64,000 nt of DNA. Source: DAOTWA01 sp963702935 (GTDB lineage: Bacteria > Chloroflexota > Anaerolineae > Anaerolineales > Anaerolineaceae). A program made the translations under genes and the position numbers. The stretch spans positions 1,612,001-1,676,000 of the forward strand of contig OY969772.1 of NCBI GenBank assembly GCA_963702935.1, in the 5' to 3' direction. The notes under the pieces were generated by a model. That model was not told the origin of the DNA. It was given only the letters and a program-made list of their open reading frames with translations, and made no database searches. Below, in pieces: positions 42,886-51,084 of the stretch; the stretch's first letter is position 1; each line of letters opens with the position of its first letter.

Positions 42886-44310
42886 CTAGGCCCGCGTTTC
42901 GGCCAGGAAGGCGCGCGCCGCGGCGATGTGTTCGGCGGGCACGCGCCCGTTGGCCTCCCAGTGATCCAGCAAGCCGCTCAGCGTCAGGGCGGCGTGCAGG
43001 CGGTAACCCGCTTTCCCCAGGGCTTCCTGCGCGCCCGACTGGCGATCGATCAGCACGACCACGTCCTCCACCAGCAGGCCGGCGGCAGTCAGCTTATCGA
43101 TGGCCTCGAACTTGCTCTCGCCGGTAGTGGCCAGGTCGTCCAGCACGACCACGCGCTCGCCCGGCTGGTATTCGCCTTCGATCTCGGCGCGCGTGCCGTA
43201 GGCCTTGCTCTCCCGCCTGGGGTAGACCAGGGGCCAGCCGCCTTGCAGGCTGACGGCCGTGCCGATGGGCAGGGCCGCGTAAGGCAGGGCCGCCAGGCGC
43301 TCGAAGCGCAGGCCTTGCAGGATGGGCAGGTAGGCGGCGGCCACCTGCGCCAGCAGCCCCGGATAAGAAACCAGGCGGCGCAGATCCAGGTAGATGGGCG
43401 ATTCCAGCCCGGATTTGAGGGTGAACTTGCCGAAGCGCACGCAGCCGGCGGCCAGCAGCCCCTCGGCCAGCCCGGCGGAGAACGGCGTGGGCCGCAGGGC
43501 CGCCTGCCCGGCGCCGGCTTGCTGCTCGGCGCGGATGGCCCGGCACAGCTCCAGCGCCGCCTGGTGCGGGTCGGCGGCGCGCGCCACCCCCCGGCTGACG
43601 GGCAGCAGCAGGCCCAGGCCGTCGGCGCGCAGGCCGGCGCGCAGCGTGGTGGACAGGTCGCCCCCTTGCGCGCCCACCCCCGGCGCCAGGATCCACAGGT
43701 CGGGGGCCAGCTTGCGCACGCGCGCCAGGGCTTCCGGCTGGGTGGCGCCTACCACCAGTCCCAGGTTGCCGCGCTCGTTCCAGCCCTGCGCCAGCAGGGC
43801 CACCTTCTCGTACAGGGTCAGGCCGCCATCGCTGCCGCCCAGGGGCAGGTCTTGCAGATCGCCGGCCCCCGGGTTGGAGGTCTTGCACAGCAGGAAAGCG
43901 CCCCGCCGGGCGTCTTGCAGGAAGGGCAGCAGCGAGTCGCGCCCCAGGTAGGGGCTGAGGGTGATGGCGTGCGCGCCCAGCTCCTCGAAGGCCGAGCGCG
44001 CGTAGGCTTCGGCGGTGGAGGCGATGTCGCCCCGCTTGGCGTCCAGCAGCACGGGCACCCCTGCCGGGATGGCGGCGATGACCTCCTTCAGGGCGGCCCA
44101 GCCCGCCGGGCCGAGCGCCTCGAAGAAGGCGGCGTTGGGCTTGAAGGCCGCCGCCAGGTCGGCGGTGGCCTCGATCAGGCGCAGGCAGAAATCGCGGGCG
44201 GCCTGGGCGGTGGGCGCGCTCAGGTCGGCGGGGTGCGGGTCCAGGCCGATGCACAGCAGCGAGTCGACCTGCCGGGCGCGCGCTTCCAGGGTAGAAAAGA
44301 AGGTATCCAT
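42886..44310 (-). CDS. pyrFE: OMP decarboxylase-orotate phosphoribosyltransferase fusion
   Basis: Both last steps of UMP synthesis in one chain, order decarboxylase then transferase, opposite to animal UMPS. The N-terminal type 2 PyrF domain has LCIGLDPHPADL (19-30), FKPNAAFFEALGPAG and the catalytic DAKRGD (90-95). The C-terminal OPRT (about 285-474) has FTLKSGLESPIYLDLR and the PRPP loop VVVLDDLATTGES from residue 387. The linker lies at about 270-285. A length of 474 matches 270 + 200. The gene starts 7 bases after the pyrB stop. This order is known in Chloroflexi and some protozoa and bacteria. Confidence 0.93.
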   Translation of the reverse strand: MDTFFSTLEARARQVDSLLCIGLDPHPADLSAPTAQAARDFCLRLIEATADLAAAFKPNAAFFEALGPAGWAALKEVIAAIPAGVPVLLDAKRGDIASTAEAYARSAFEELGAHAITLSPYLGRDSLLPFLQDARRGAFLLCKTSNPGAGDLQDLPLGGSDGGLTLYEKVALLAQGWNERGNLGLVVGATQPEALARVRKLAPDLWILAPGVGAQGGDLSTTLRAGLRADGLGLLLPVSRGVARAADPHQAALELCRAIRAEQQAGAGQAALRPTPFSAGLAEGLLAAGCVRFGKFTLKSGLESPIYLDLRRLVSYPGLLAQVAAAYLPILQGLRFERLAALPYAALPIGTAVSLQGGWPLVYPRRESKAYGTRAEIEGEYQPGERVVVLDDLATTGESKFEAIDKLTAAGLLVEDVVVLIDRQSGAQEALGKAGYRLHAALTLSGLLDHWEANGRVPAEHIAAARAFLAETRA

Positions 44311-44317
44311 ACCCGGC

Positions 44318-45310
44318 TCAGGCCTTGCCCAGCACCAGCGCCAGCAGCGCCATACGCGTGTACAGGCCGTACTCCATCTGGCGGAAGTAAGCGGCGCGCG
44401 GGTCGTCGTCGACTTCCATGGCGATCTCGCCCACGCGCGGCAGGGGGTGCATCACGATCATCTCCTCTTTAGCCGCGCTCAGCGTCTCGGGGGTGATCAC
44501 GTAGCTGCCCTTCACGCTCTCGTAGGCGGAAGGATCCTCGAAGCGCTCTTTTTGCACGCGCGTGACGTACAGCACGTCGCTCTCCGCGATCACCGCGTCC
44601 AGGGAGGTGTGCTCTTTTTGGGGCATGTTCTTGGCGCCCAGCTCGGCGATGATCTCGGCCGGCATGCGCAGGATCTCCGGCGAGACGTAGTTCAGGCGCA
44701 CGTTGTAGAGCGAAAGCAGGCGCGACAGGGAGTGCACCGTGCGCCCGTATTTCAGGTCGCCCACCATGGTCACCGTCAGGCCGTCCACGTGCTTGAGCTC
44801 CTCCTGGATGGTGAACAGGTCGAGCAGGGCCTGGGTGGGATGCTCGCCGGTGCCGTCGCCGGCGTTGATGATGGGCTTGCGGGCGTATTTGGCCGCCAGG
44901 GCCGCCGACCCGGTTTCCGGGTGGCGCAGGACGATCACGTCGGCGTAGGCTTCCAGGGTGCGCACGGTATCCGGCAGGGATTCGCCCTTGGAGACGGAGG
45001 AGTAGCGCACTTCGTTGATGGGGATGACGCTGCCGCCCAGGCGCTCCATGGCGGAGGTGAAGGAGGAGGAAGTACGGGTGGAAGGCTCGTAGAACAGGTT
45101 GGCCAGGATCTTGCCCTTCAACAGGTCGAAAGAGCCGACGCGCGTGACCATCTCGCGCATTTCGTGCGCCACGGCGAAGATATAGTCCAGATCGGCGCGG
45201 TTGAACTGCTTGACGGAAAGGATGTCCTTGCCGTAGAAGGGGGCGTCTTGCCGGTCGCCGAAAGGCAGGATCGGGTTGGGCGTGCGGATGGGGGGGACGT
45301 GTATGGACAT
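44318..45310 (-). CDS. pyrB: Aspartate carbamoyltransferase catalytic subunit
   Basis: Joins carbamoyl phosphate to aspartate. The carbamoyl-phosphate loop is FYEPSTRTSSSFTSAMERLGG (about 55-75), and the family's HPTQALLDLFT near 143-153 and VTMVGDLKYGRTVHSLSRLLSLY are intact. MHPLPRVGEIAMEVDDDPRAAYFRQ is the ligand-closing loop at the end. The start at 45310 (MSIHVPPIRTPN) is chosen because earlier starts run through AT-rich tandem repeats. Length 330. No regulatory subunit (pyrI) is visible. Confidence 0.93.
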   Translation of the reverse strand: MSIHVPPIRTPNPILPFGDRQDAPFYGKDILSVKQFNRADLDYIFAVAHEMREMVTRVGSFDLLKGKILANLFYEPSTRTSSSFTSAMERLGGSVIPINEVRYSSVSKGESLPDTVRTLEAYADVIVLRHPETGSAALAAKYARKPIINAGDGTGEHPTQALLDLFTIQEELKHVDGLTVTMVGDLKYGRTVHSLSRLLSLYNVRLNYVSPEILRMPAEIIAELGAKNMPQKEHTSLDAVIAESDVLYVTRVQKERFEDPSAYESVKGSYVITPETLSAAKEEMIVMHPLPRVGEIAMEVDDDPRAAYFRQMEYGLYTRMALLALVLGKA

Positions 45311-45416
45311 TTTAACCTCTTTTGATTTTAGATTTGTGATTTTTGATTTTAGATTTTCCTGAAAGACTTCACCGCCAAGGGCGCGGAGGTCGCAAAGGCT
45401 TCTCGAAAACGCAATA

Positions 45417-45500
45417 CTGGACACTCTCTACTGACCACTGCATACTGACCACTGCATACTGGCCACTGACCACTGTCTACTGGCCACTGTCTACTGACCC
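45417..45500. repeat. 14-bp degenerate tandem repeat in the pyrC-pyrB gap
   Basis: CTGACCACTGCATA-like units (CTGRCCACTGYMTA) repeated about six times, close to the pyrC stop. An AT-rich pair of GATTTTAGATTT units lies at 45318-45357 on the pyrB side. Together they separate two operon genes by 180 bases, unlike the other tight junctions. Shorter related runs occur at 10727 and 22828. Confidence 0.6.
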
Positions 45501-46546
45501 CTCACGTTCTGCCCCGAGCCCGGCTGGGCGAGCACCTGGCCGTCGCGGAAAGCGTCCCGCCCGCGCAGCACCACGCGGCGCACCCGCCCGCGCACGGGCA
45601 TGCCCTCGAAGGGCGTCCAGGCGCAGCGGGTGTGGGTCTCTGCGGCGCTGATTTCCCCGGCCGCCGCCGGGTCTACCTCCACCCAGGTCTCGGGCTGCTC
45701 GGGCAGGTGGAAGATGCGCTGTGGGTTAGCCAGCGTGCGCAAGAGCAGGTCGTTGATGCTCAGGCGGCCCTCGGCCACGGCAGTCAGCCACAGCGGCAGG
45801 GCCGTCTCCAGGCCGGGGAAGCCGGGGGGCGGGGTGGGGCCGTCCTTTTCCGCCAGGGTGTGGGGAGCGTGGTCCGTGGCGAAGCAGTCGATCACGGCCA
45901 GGTTATCCCACAAGGCCTGGCGGTCGGCGGGGGTGGCCAGGCGCGGACGCACCTCGCTGCGCCCCGCGCCGATGCGCGGGATGTCCTCCTCAGTCAGAAA
46001 CATGTGGTGCGGGGTGACCTCGCAGGTGACCTTCAGGCCCTTCTCCTTGGCCGCGCGGATCAAGAGGATCTCTTCGCGCCGCGAGACGTGCGCCAGGTGC
46101 AGCGGGCGGTCGTAGAGGGCCGCCATCAGGATGGCGGCCGCCAGAGTACGCCCCTCGGCGTGCGCCACGATGGGCCAGCGATGCGGCCAGCGCGCGAAGT
46201 GCTGCATCCAGGCGGGCATGTCGTCCAGGCGCAGGGGCCCGTAGGTCTGGTCCAGGTACATCTTCAGCCCGGCGGCGCGCGGCGCCAGGGCGGCGACGTC
46301 CGCGGCGTTGTCGGCGCCGGCGCCCACGTACTGGGCGTAATCGCAGCGAGCCTTGCGCTGCGCGGCGTGCAGCGCGCCCTCCAGGCTGGCGGCGTCGGTC
46401 ACCGGGGGTTGGGTGTTGGGCATGGCCAGGATCATGGTGAAGCCGCCGGCCAGGGCGGCCGCCGTGGCGCTGTCCCAATCTTCTTTGTATTCGCCGCCCG
46501 GTTCGCGCACGTGCACGTGTGGGTCGATCAGGCCGGGAAGTTGCAT
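45491..46546 (-). CDS. pyrC: Dihydroorotase
   Basis: Closes carbamoyl aspartate to dihydroorotate. The metal ligands are in GLIDPHVHVREPG (residues 5-17), APRAAGLKMYLDQTYGPL with the carbamylated lysine, IVAHAEG, LHLAHVSR and CFATDHAPHT. It is the short (CAD-like) class of about 350 residues. The start at 46546 (MQLPGLIDPHV) has AGGAGG 8 bases upstream; a much longer in-frame extension would cover the leader hairpins. It is the first gene of the pyr operon. Two terminators lie between it and surE. Confidence 0.92.
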   Translation of the reverse strand: MQLPGLIDPHVHVREPGGEYKEDWDSATAAALAGGFTMILAMPNTQPPVTDAASLEGALHAAQRKARCDYAQYVGAGADNAADVAALAPRAAGLKMYLDQTYGPLRLDDMPAWMQHFARWPHRWPIVAHAEGRTLAAAILMAALYDRPLHLAHVSRREEILLIRAAKEKGLKVTCEVTPHHMFLTEEDIPRIGAGRSEVRPRLATPADRQALWDNLAVIDCFATDHAPHTLAEKDGPTPPPGFPGLETALPLWLTAVAEGRLSINDLLLRTLANPQRIFHLPEQPETWVEVDPAAAGEISAAETHTRCAWTPFEGMPVRGRVRRVVLRGRDAFRDGQVLAQPGSGQNVRGQ

Positions 46547-46592
46547 TTCGCCTCCTTCTTGCGGACGGGTGAGGTGTTTTCTGCCAACAGGC

Positions 46593-46619
46593 AAAAAAAG
46601 AGAGCCTCTACGGCTCTCT
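46593..46619 (-). terminator. Leader terminator 2 before pyrC
   Basis: Minus strand: AGAGAGCC and GGCTCTCT pair around GTAG-type loop bases, followed by a run of T. It is the one nearest pyrC. Confidence 0.7.
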
Positions 46620-46623
46620 GTTT

Positions 46624-46704
46624 TTAGAAGTAAAAAAACGCGCCCATCCGGGTTGGAACCCGAAGGCGCGCATCTAAAAAAAACCTCAACGTGTCTTTTT
46701 TCAT
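46624..46704 (-). CDS. Possible 26-codon leader peptide of the pyr operon
   Basis: ATG at 46704 to TAA at 46624-46626 encodes MKKDTLRFFLDARLRVPTRM..., passing through hairpin 1 and two runs of T. A second ATG (about 46672) in another frame gives a 21-residue peptide ending between the hairpins. In enterobacterial pyrBI and pyrE, UMP-sensitive attenuation couples a leader peptide, U-run pausing and a terminator; this layout is similar. There is no direct evidence of translation and the ribosome site is weak. Confidence 0.3.
   Translation of the reverse strand: MKKDTLRFFLDARLRVPTRMGAFFYF
46632..46671 (-). terminator. Leader terminator 1 between surE and pyrC
   Basis: Minus strand: GCGCGCC/GGGCGCG with inner CGGGTT/AACCCG, followed by seven T at 46638-46632. 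It could end surE transcripts or act with terminator 2 as a pyr attenuator. Confidence 0.7.
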
Positions 46705-46737
46705 GTCGGGTCAATTCTATGCATTTTCGCGGTTCTG

Positions 46738-47514
46738 TCAAGGGTTATTTTTCCATTTCCAGGCCTTTAAGCTCTCCAGGGCCTGGTAATCGGTGAGGTC
46801 CAGCTTCAGGGGGGTGATGGAGACGTAGCCGCTTTCCAGGGCGCCGAAATCGGTGCCTTCCTCGTTGACGCCGGTGGGCGCGTCGCCGCCGATCCAGTAA
46901 TAGGGCCGGTTGCGCGGATCCAGCCGGCGCACCAGCTCGTCGCGGTAGATGCGCATGCCCTGGCGCGTGAGCGTGTAGCCCTTGATCTGCTCGTCTTGCA
47001 GATAAGGCACGTTCACGTTGAGCAGCAGGTTGCCGGCGGACTCTTTGACGAGCATGGTCTCGGCGATGTGGCGCGCCGCGCGCGCCGCCGGGCCGTATTC
47101 GAGGGGACCGACGTGGTTTTCGGGAGAGTGTAGCGAGACGGCCAGCGCGGGCAGCCCCCAGATGGCGGCCTCCATGGCGGCCGTAACCGTGCCGGAATAG
47201 GTCACGTCGTGGCTGATATTGGCGAAGGGATTGATCCCTGAGACCACCAGGTCGAACTTGATCGGCAGCAGTCCCAGCAGGGCCAGCGCCACGCAATCGG
47301 AGGGGGCCCCATCGCTGGCCCAGGCGGACGTGCCGTCGTCCAGGCGGACTTCACTCACGCGCAGCGGGCGGTTGAGGGTCTTGACGTGCCCGGAAGCCGA
47401 CCAGTTGTGGTCCGGCGCCAGGATGGTGACGTCTCCCAGGCGCTCCATTTCGTGCGCCAGGGCCTGCAGCCCCGGCGCCCAGACGCCGTCGTCGTTGGTG
47501 ACCAGGATGTGCAT
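46738..47514 (-). CDS. surE: 5'/3'-nucleotidase SurE
   Basis: Dephosphorylates nucleoside monophosphates. The metal motif is NDDGV at 7-11, followed by APDHNWSASGHVKTLNRPL (about 35-53), SDGAPSDCVALALLGLLP and the NPFANISHDVTYSGTVTAAMEAA motif. Length 258 is typical. It is upstream of pyrC on the same strand, separated by the tandem terminators. Nucleotide salvage next to the pyr genes and adenosine deaminase makes a coherent neighbourhood. The start at 47514 has AGGAGC upstream. Confidence 0.93.
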   Translation of the reverse strand: MHILVTNDDGVWAPGLQALAHEMERLGDVTILAPDHNWSASGHVKTLNRPLRVSEVRLDDGTSAWASDGAPSDCVALALLGLLPIKFDLVVSGINPFANISHDVTYSGTVTAAMEAAIWGLPALAVSLHSPENHVGPLEYGPAARAARHIAETMLVKESAGNLLLNVNVPYLQDEQIKGYTLTRQGMRIYRDELVRRLDPRNRPYYWIGGDAPTGVNEEGTDFGALESGYVSITPLKLDLTDYQALESLKAWKWKNNP

Positions 47515-47556
47515 GGGCAGTACGCTCCTTATCGTTCAAAAAGCTTATTTTCGTAG

Positions 47557-47576
47557 GGCGGGTTTCCAAACCCGCC
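47557..47576. repeat. GGCGGGTTTCC hairpin
   Basis: GGCGGGTTT-CC-AAACCCGCC, a perfect stem of nine, followed by TTTT. It resembles the arms of the hairpin at 22766 and may be a small interspersed repeat. Confidence 0.6.
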
Positions 47577-47586
47577 GTTTTGGCTT

Positions 47587-47715
47587 TTCACCACTAAAAC
47601 GCACAGGGCGCAGAGCTTCCTTCTGTACTCAACCCTTCGGCGGCTTGTGAAAGCCGCCCTACATCCGCTCGCTTTTTATAAAGTTTTTCTCTGTGATCTC
47701 TGTGCCTCCGTGGTG
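47587..47715. repeat. Inverted repeat, CACCRCAGAG family
   Basis: Arms 47587-47615 (TTCACCACTAAAACGCACAG...) and 47689-47715 (CTCTGTGATCTCTGTGCCTC...). It lies between surE and add. Confidence 0.5.
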
Positions 47716-47736
47716 CGATCCCACTGAGTTTGGGGA

Positions 47737-48789
47737 TTACGCTCGATTGGCCGGCAGCTCCTGGGAGATGCGCTTCACCAGCGCCTGGCGCTCATTTTCG
47801 GGCAGGAAGGCGGCTTGCGCGGCGGCCAGAATGCGCTCGATCAGCGCGGCCTTGGGCAGGCCCAGGTCTTCGCAGGCCAGACGATATTCGTCGCTCAAAG
47901 TGATTTGCGAGATGCCGGGGTCGTCGGTGTTGAGGGTGACGTTCAAGCCGGCGGCCAGCATCTTGGACAGGGGATGCTCGCTCATGTTGGGGACGGAGCC
48001 GGTCTGGTAGTTGCTGGTGATGCACACTTCGAAGGGAATGCCTCGCTCGCGCGCCAGGCTGACCACCGCCGCATCTTCCAGCACGCGCACGCCGTGGCCG
48101 ATGCGCTCGGCCCCCAGCGTCTCGATCGCCTCGCGCACGCTGTGCGCGCCGGCCCACTCCCCGGCGTGGGCGGTGATGTGCAATCCGCTCTGGCGGGCCT
48201 CGCGCAGGACGGGCGCAAAAGGCAGCGCGGAGAACTCGGCCTCATTGCCGGCCAGGCTCATCCCGCACACGCCGCGATCCATACGCGCGGCGGCCTGCTC
48301 GGCGACCTCTTCAGCCAGGGCGGGGTCTTCGTGGCGATTCACGCTGGCCAGCAGGCGCGTGGTCACGCCGAACTCTTTCTCGGCCTGGCGGGCGCTGTCG
48401 CACACCCAATCCATCACTTCTCCCAGGGAATAGCCCTGGGCGCGGCTCAACGCGAACGGCGTGAAGGTCAGCTCCAGGTAGGCCACGTGGTCGGCGGCGG
48501 CGTCTGCCACGGCCTCGGAGGTAATCCGTGCGATGATCTCCGGGGAGCGGTAGAACAGCCGCAGCGTGTTGAACTTGGCCAGGAAGTTGCGAAAGGTATA
48601 GGGCTCTTCCGCCTGAACCTGCACCAGCGGACGCAAGGCTCCCGTGACTGGGAAGGCCAGCCCGTATTTGCGCGCCACGGCCATCATCGTGCCGACGCGT
48701 AAAGAGCCTTCCAGGTGGCGATGCAGCTCCACTTTAGGAAGCTTCTGGTAGAACGCGACCTGCTGGGAAGTCTCAGGCTCCAGGCTCAA
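47737..48789 (-). CDS. add: Adenosine deaminase
   Basis: Deaminates adenosine or adenine-type purines. The metal histidines are in KVELHRHLEGSLR (about 18-30), HITAHAGEWAG near 196 and the C-terminal TLNTDDPGIS. The SLAGNEAEFSALPF segment is the family-specific loop. A length of 350 is normal for Add. Whether it deaminates adenosine or a related compound is not decided by motif. It is transcribed towards surE with a repeat between. TATAAT on the minus strand at 48845-48850 is a possible -10. Confidence 0.9.
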   Translation of the reverse strand: MSLEPETSQQVAFYQKLPKVELHRHLEGSLRVGTMMAVARKYGLAFPVTGALRPLVQVQAEEPYTFRNFLAKFNTLRLFYRSPEIIARITSEAVADAAADHVAYLELTFTPFALSRAQGYSLGEVMDWVCDSARQAEKEFGVTTRLLASVNRHEDPALAEEVAEQAAARMDRGVCGMSLAGNEAEFSALPFAPVLREARQSGLHITAHAGEWAGAHSVREAIETLGAERIGHGVRVLEDAAVVSLARERGIPFEVCITSNYQTGSVPNMSEHPLSKMLAAGLNVTLNTDDPGISQITLSDEYRLACEDLGLPKAALIERILAAAQAAFLPENERQALVKRISQELPANRA

Positions 48790-49323
48790 AGTTTTCTCCT
48801 GCCCTCGATCGAAATTTTTCCAGGCTATCCGGCCCGGTTTGGCTATTATATACCCTTCGGGGGTTTCGAGGGGAAGCGCGAAAAAGGGTCCTGATCAATT
48901 TTGAATTTCAAATCCGGCAGCTCGAACTGGGCTACCCGACGGGCCGCAGGTCACCCCCGCCCGGCCTCCCCCCAAATTGAAAGCACCCGATTTTAGGGGA
49001 GGAGCCCCTCTCCAAAATGCGGTTCTGGGCATTTTGGAGAGGGGTTGGGGTGGGGTCATGCTCCTGATCGCCGGGTATGCCGGCCATATCAAAGGATATT
49101 CGTATCTACTCAGGCGTAAAGGCTTTGACCACGAAACACACGAACCACACGAAAAAGATGATACAAAAAGCGAGAATTTTACCCGTTTTTTCGTGTATTT
49201 TGTGTATTTCGTGGTCTACGACCATCTCGATGGTTCGTTTTCTCCTGATGGCTGAGTAGTTACGGATATTCCCCATAAGGTCTTTATTGGACTCCCTGGC
49301 GATCCGGAATCCTGTGCAGACCT
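48790..49323. other. Repeat-rich intergenic region
   Basis: 534 bases without a gene. CCCCTCTCCAAAATGC (49005-49020) pairs perfectly with 49029-49044 around an 8-base loop, a strong hairpin. A second, longer inverted pair (49127-49156 with 49186-49216) has GACCACGAAACACACG and its near complement, of the CACCRCAGAG/ACCACGAA family. The first 100 bases hold the add promoter region. Confidence 0.6.
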
Positions 49324-50277
49324 TTAGGATCTTTCCCTCTTGCCGAGCAGATCCCGAAGAGCCGCCTCGGCCTCGGGGAACTGCCAGTGGAAGCCCAGGG
49401 CTTGCAGGCGGGCGGGCGCCTGGCGCTGGCTGCCCAACAGCACGTCCGCCTTTTCGCCGAACAACAGGCGCAGGGCGAAGGCCGGCGTAGGGAAAGCCGC
49501 CGGGCGCCGCAGCACCTGCCCTAAAATGCGGCTGAACTCCGCGTTGGTAAGCATGTGGGGCGCCGCCAGATTGAAGGCCCCCTGGGCCTGAGGGCTATCG
49601 ATCAGAAAGCGGATGGCGCGCACCTCGTCGGCGATGTGCATCCAGGAGAACCATTGCTTCCCGCTCCCCAGGGGGCCGCCCACGAAGAGCTTGAACGGCA
49701 GCAGCATGAAGGGAAAGGCTCCGCCTTCCAGGCTGAGCACCACCCCGCCGGTGCGGATCACCGCCCGGCGCACGCCCAGCTCCTCGACGCCGGCGGTGCT
49801 GTTCTCCCAGGCAACGCACACCTGGGCGGCGTAGTCGCTGCCCGGGAGAGCATCTTCGGCCAGGATCTCGTCGCCCCGGCTGCCGTAGTAGCCCACCGCC
49901 GAAGCCTGGATGAGCACGCCCGGTTTATTGCGGGCGGCGCGAATGGCCTGCTCGACGGCGCCGGCGGCCTTCAGGCGGCTATCGCGGATGCGCTGCTTCT
50001 GCCGGGGCGTCCAGCGCCTGGTGACCAGCGCCGCGAGATTCTCCCCGGCCAGGCTTTCGCCGGCCAGGTTGACGATGGCGCCCGCGCCTTCGGCCAGTTG
50101 CCCCCAGCCGTTGGAAGTGCGCCCGTCCCAGGCCACGAGCTGCACGCCCGCCGGCGTCGCCGCCCGGTGACGCTGCGGGTCTCGGCTGAGCACGATCACT
50201 TCATGCCCGTCGCGCAGCAAGCTGTGGGCCAGGGAGCGCCCGATCAAGCCGGTTCCGCCGCTAAGGATGACGCGCAT
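49324..50277 (-). CDS. TIGR01777-type NAD-dependent epimerase/SDR39U1-like protein
   Basis: A 317-residue extended SDR. GGTGLIGRSLAHSLLRDGHEVIVLSRDP at 7-34 is the NAD-binding start, AIVNLAGESLAGE follows, then SAVGYYGSRGDE with the Tyr of YxxxG-type catalysis. The C-terminal DUF1731 (KADVLLGSQRQAPARLQALGFHWQFPEAEAALRDLL) is diagnostic of the TIGR01777 group. The reaction is unknown; plant and mammalian relatives are linked to cell division or detoxification. The GbsR-like regulator ends 2 bases before its start, so the two are one operon under the promoter at 50870-50898. Confidence 0.9.
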   Translation of the reverse strand: MRVILSGGTGLIGRSLAHSLLRDGHEVIVLSRDPQRHRAATPAGVQLVAWDGRTSNGWGQLAEGAGAIVNLAGESLAGENLAALVTRRWTPRQKQRIRDSRLKAAGAVEQAIRAARNKPGVLIQASAVGYYGSRGDEILAEDALPGSDYAAQVCVAWENSTAGVEELGVRRAVIRTGGVVLSLEGGAFPFMLLPFKLFVGGPLGSGKQWFSWMHIADEVRAIRFLIDSPQAQGAFNLAAPHMLTNAEFSRILGQVLRRPAAFPTPAFALRLLFGEKADVLLGSQRQAPARLQALGFHWQFPEAEAALRDLLGKRERS

Positions 50278-50279
50278 AC

Positions 50280-50837
50280 TTATCCTTCTCCTGAATTGGT
50301 TTTCGTCCCTCCCACCAGGCGCTGGATGGAGCCCAGGCGCAGGTCGTCCAGGGCCAGCAGCGTGGCGACCAGGTTGTCGAGGGTGTGGAAGAAGCTCTGC
50401 ATGGATTGCAGCCGTTCGCGGTAGAAAGCGCCCAGCTCCGCCGTCGCAGGGTCGGCGCTGCCCGCCGGGAGCATTTCCAGGCTCTCGCTTACGGTGCGAA
50501 TGGCGTGGTCGAACTCGCTCTTTTCGCGCTCCTTGAGGATGTCGCGGATGATCCTCCAGAAGTCGGTCTCGGCGTAATAATAGTCCTTGCGCTCGCCGAT
50601 GCGGATGTGGCGGCGCACCATTTCCAGGCGCTCCAGGGCGCGCACGTTGGTGCTCACCGCGCCCTTGGTGACGCCCACCTGGGCGGTAATCTCATCCAAA
50701 GAGAGCGGCTGAGGGGAAAGATAGAGGACGGCATAGATAGCCCCCATCGCTTTAGGGAAGCCCCAGAACTGGCTGATGCGGCTCAGCCCCTGGATGAAAT
50801 GCTGGCGGGTGTCTTCGAGAGTTCTCGTCCATGTCAG
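50280..50837 (-). CDS. GbsR/MarR-type transcriptional regulator
   Basis: A winged-helix regulator of the GbsR type. The conserved block runs through RQHFIQGLSRISQFWGFPKAMGAIYAVLYLSPQPLSLDEITAQVGVTKGAVSTNVRALERLEMVRR. Homologous sequence extends about 30 residues upstream of the only ATG (50747), with no other ATG in frame. A CTG at 50837 (M)TWTRTLEDTRQ is the best start candidate, just after the promoter. An ATG at 50832 is in the wrong frame. The regulator precedes the SDR39U1 gene and probably controls itself through the palindrome at 50851. Confidence 0.8.
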   Translation of the reverse strand: MTWTRTLEDTRQHFIQGLSRISQFWGFPKAMGAIYAVLYLSPQPLSLDEITAQVGVTKGAVSTNVRALERLEMVRRHIRIGERKDYYYAETDFWRIIRDILKEREKSEFDHAIRTVSESLEMLPAGSADPATAELGAFYRERLQSMQSFFHTLDNLVATLLALDDLRLGSIQRLVGGTKTNSGEG

Positions 50838-50850
50838 TTTATATAGAACG

Positions 50851-50866
50851 TTTAGTTTAAACTAAA
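50851..50866. promoter_or_regulatory. Operator palindrome of the GbsR-like regulator
   Basis: TTTAGTTTAAACTAAA, a perfect 16-bp palindrome overlapping the predicted transcription start. Confidence 0.7.
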
Positions 50867-50869
50867 TAA

Positions 50870-50898
50870 ATTATACAGAGCACGACATCTGGAGTCAA
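50870..50898 (-). promoter_or_regulatory. Sigma-70 promoter of the GbsR-SDR39U1 operon
   Basis: TTGACT (50898-50893), 17-base spacer, TATAAT (50875-50870) on the minus strand. Start near 50863, inside the palindrome. Confidence 0.8.
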
Positions 50899-50943
50899 GG
50901 GAGGAATTTGCGTGTCCCTCATCCCTGTCCACATTTAAAGGAT

Positions 50944-51015
50944 TTCACCACAGAGCCGCAGAGGACACAAAGTTATACAAAAATATTCTCTGTGCCCTCC
51001 GTGACTCTGTGGTGA
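50944..51015. repeat. Inverted repeat, CACCRCAGAG family
   Basis: Arms 50944-50972 (TTCACCACAGAGCCGCAGAGG...) and 50987-51015, 15 bases apart. A clear member of the family between the GbsR promoter and the lipoprotein gene. Confidence 0.65.
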
Positions 51016-51084
51016 GATTCCACTTAAAGCGAAGAGGCGGCTGAGAGCCGCCTCCTTGTAAAACTTACGATCGTTGGGGATAGA

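Noticed and set aside
41875..44472. 865-codon plus-strand frame over pyrD and pyrFE
   Set aside because: Antisense shadow with repetitive Gln/Gly/Ala/Arg content; the minus strand has complete enzymes.
45417..45500. CRISPR or attachment site
   Set aside because: Degenerate short tandem repeat without spacers.
46547..46741. N-terminal extension of dihydroorotase
   Set aside because: The extension covers two terminators and lacks family similarity; the ATG at 46546 has AGGAGG.
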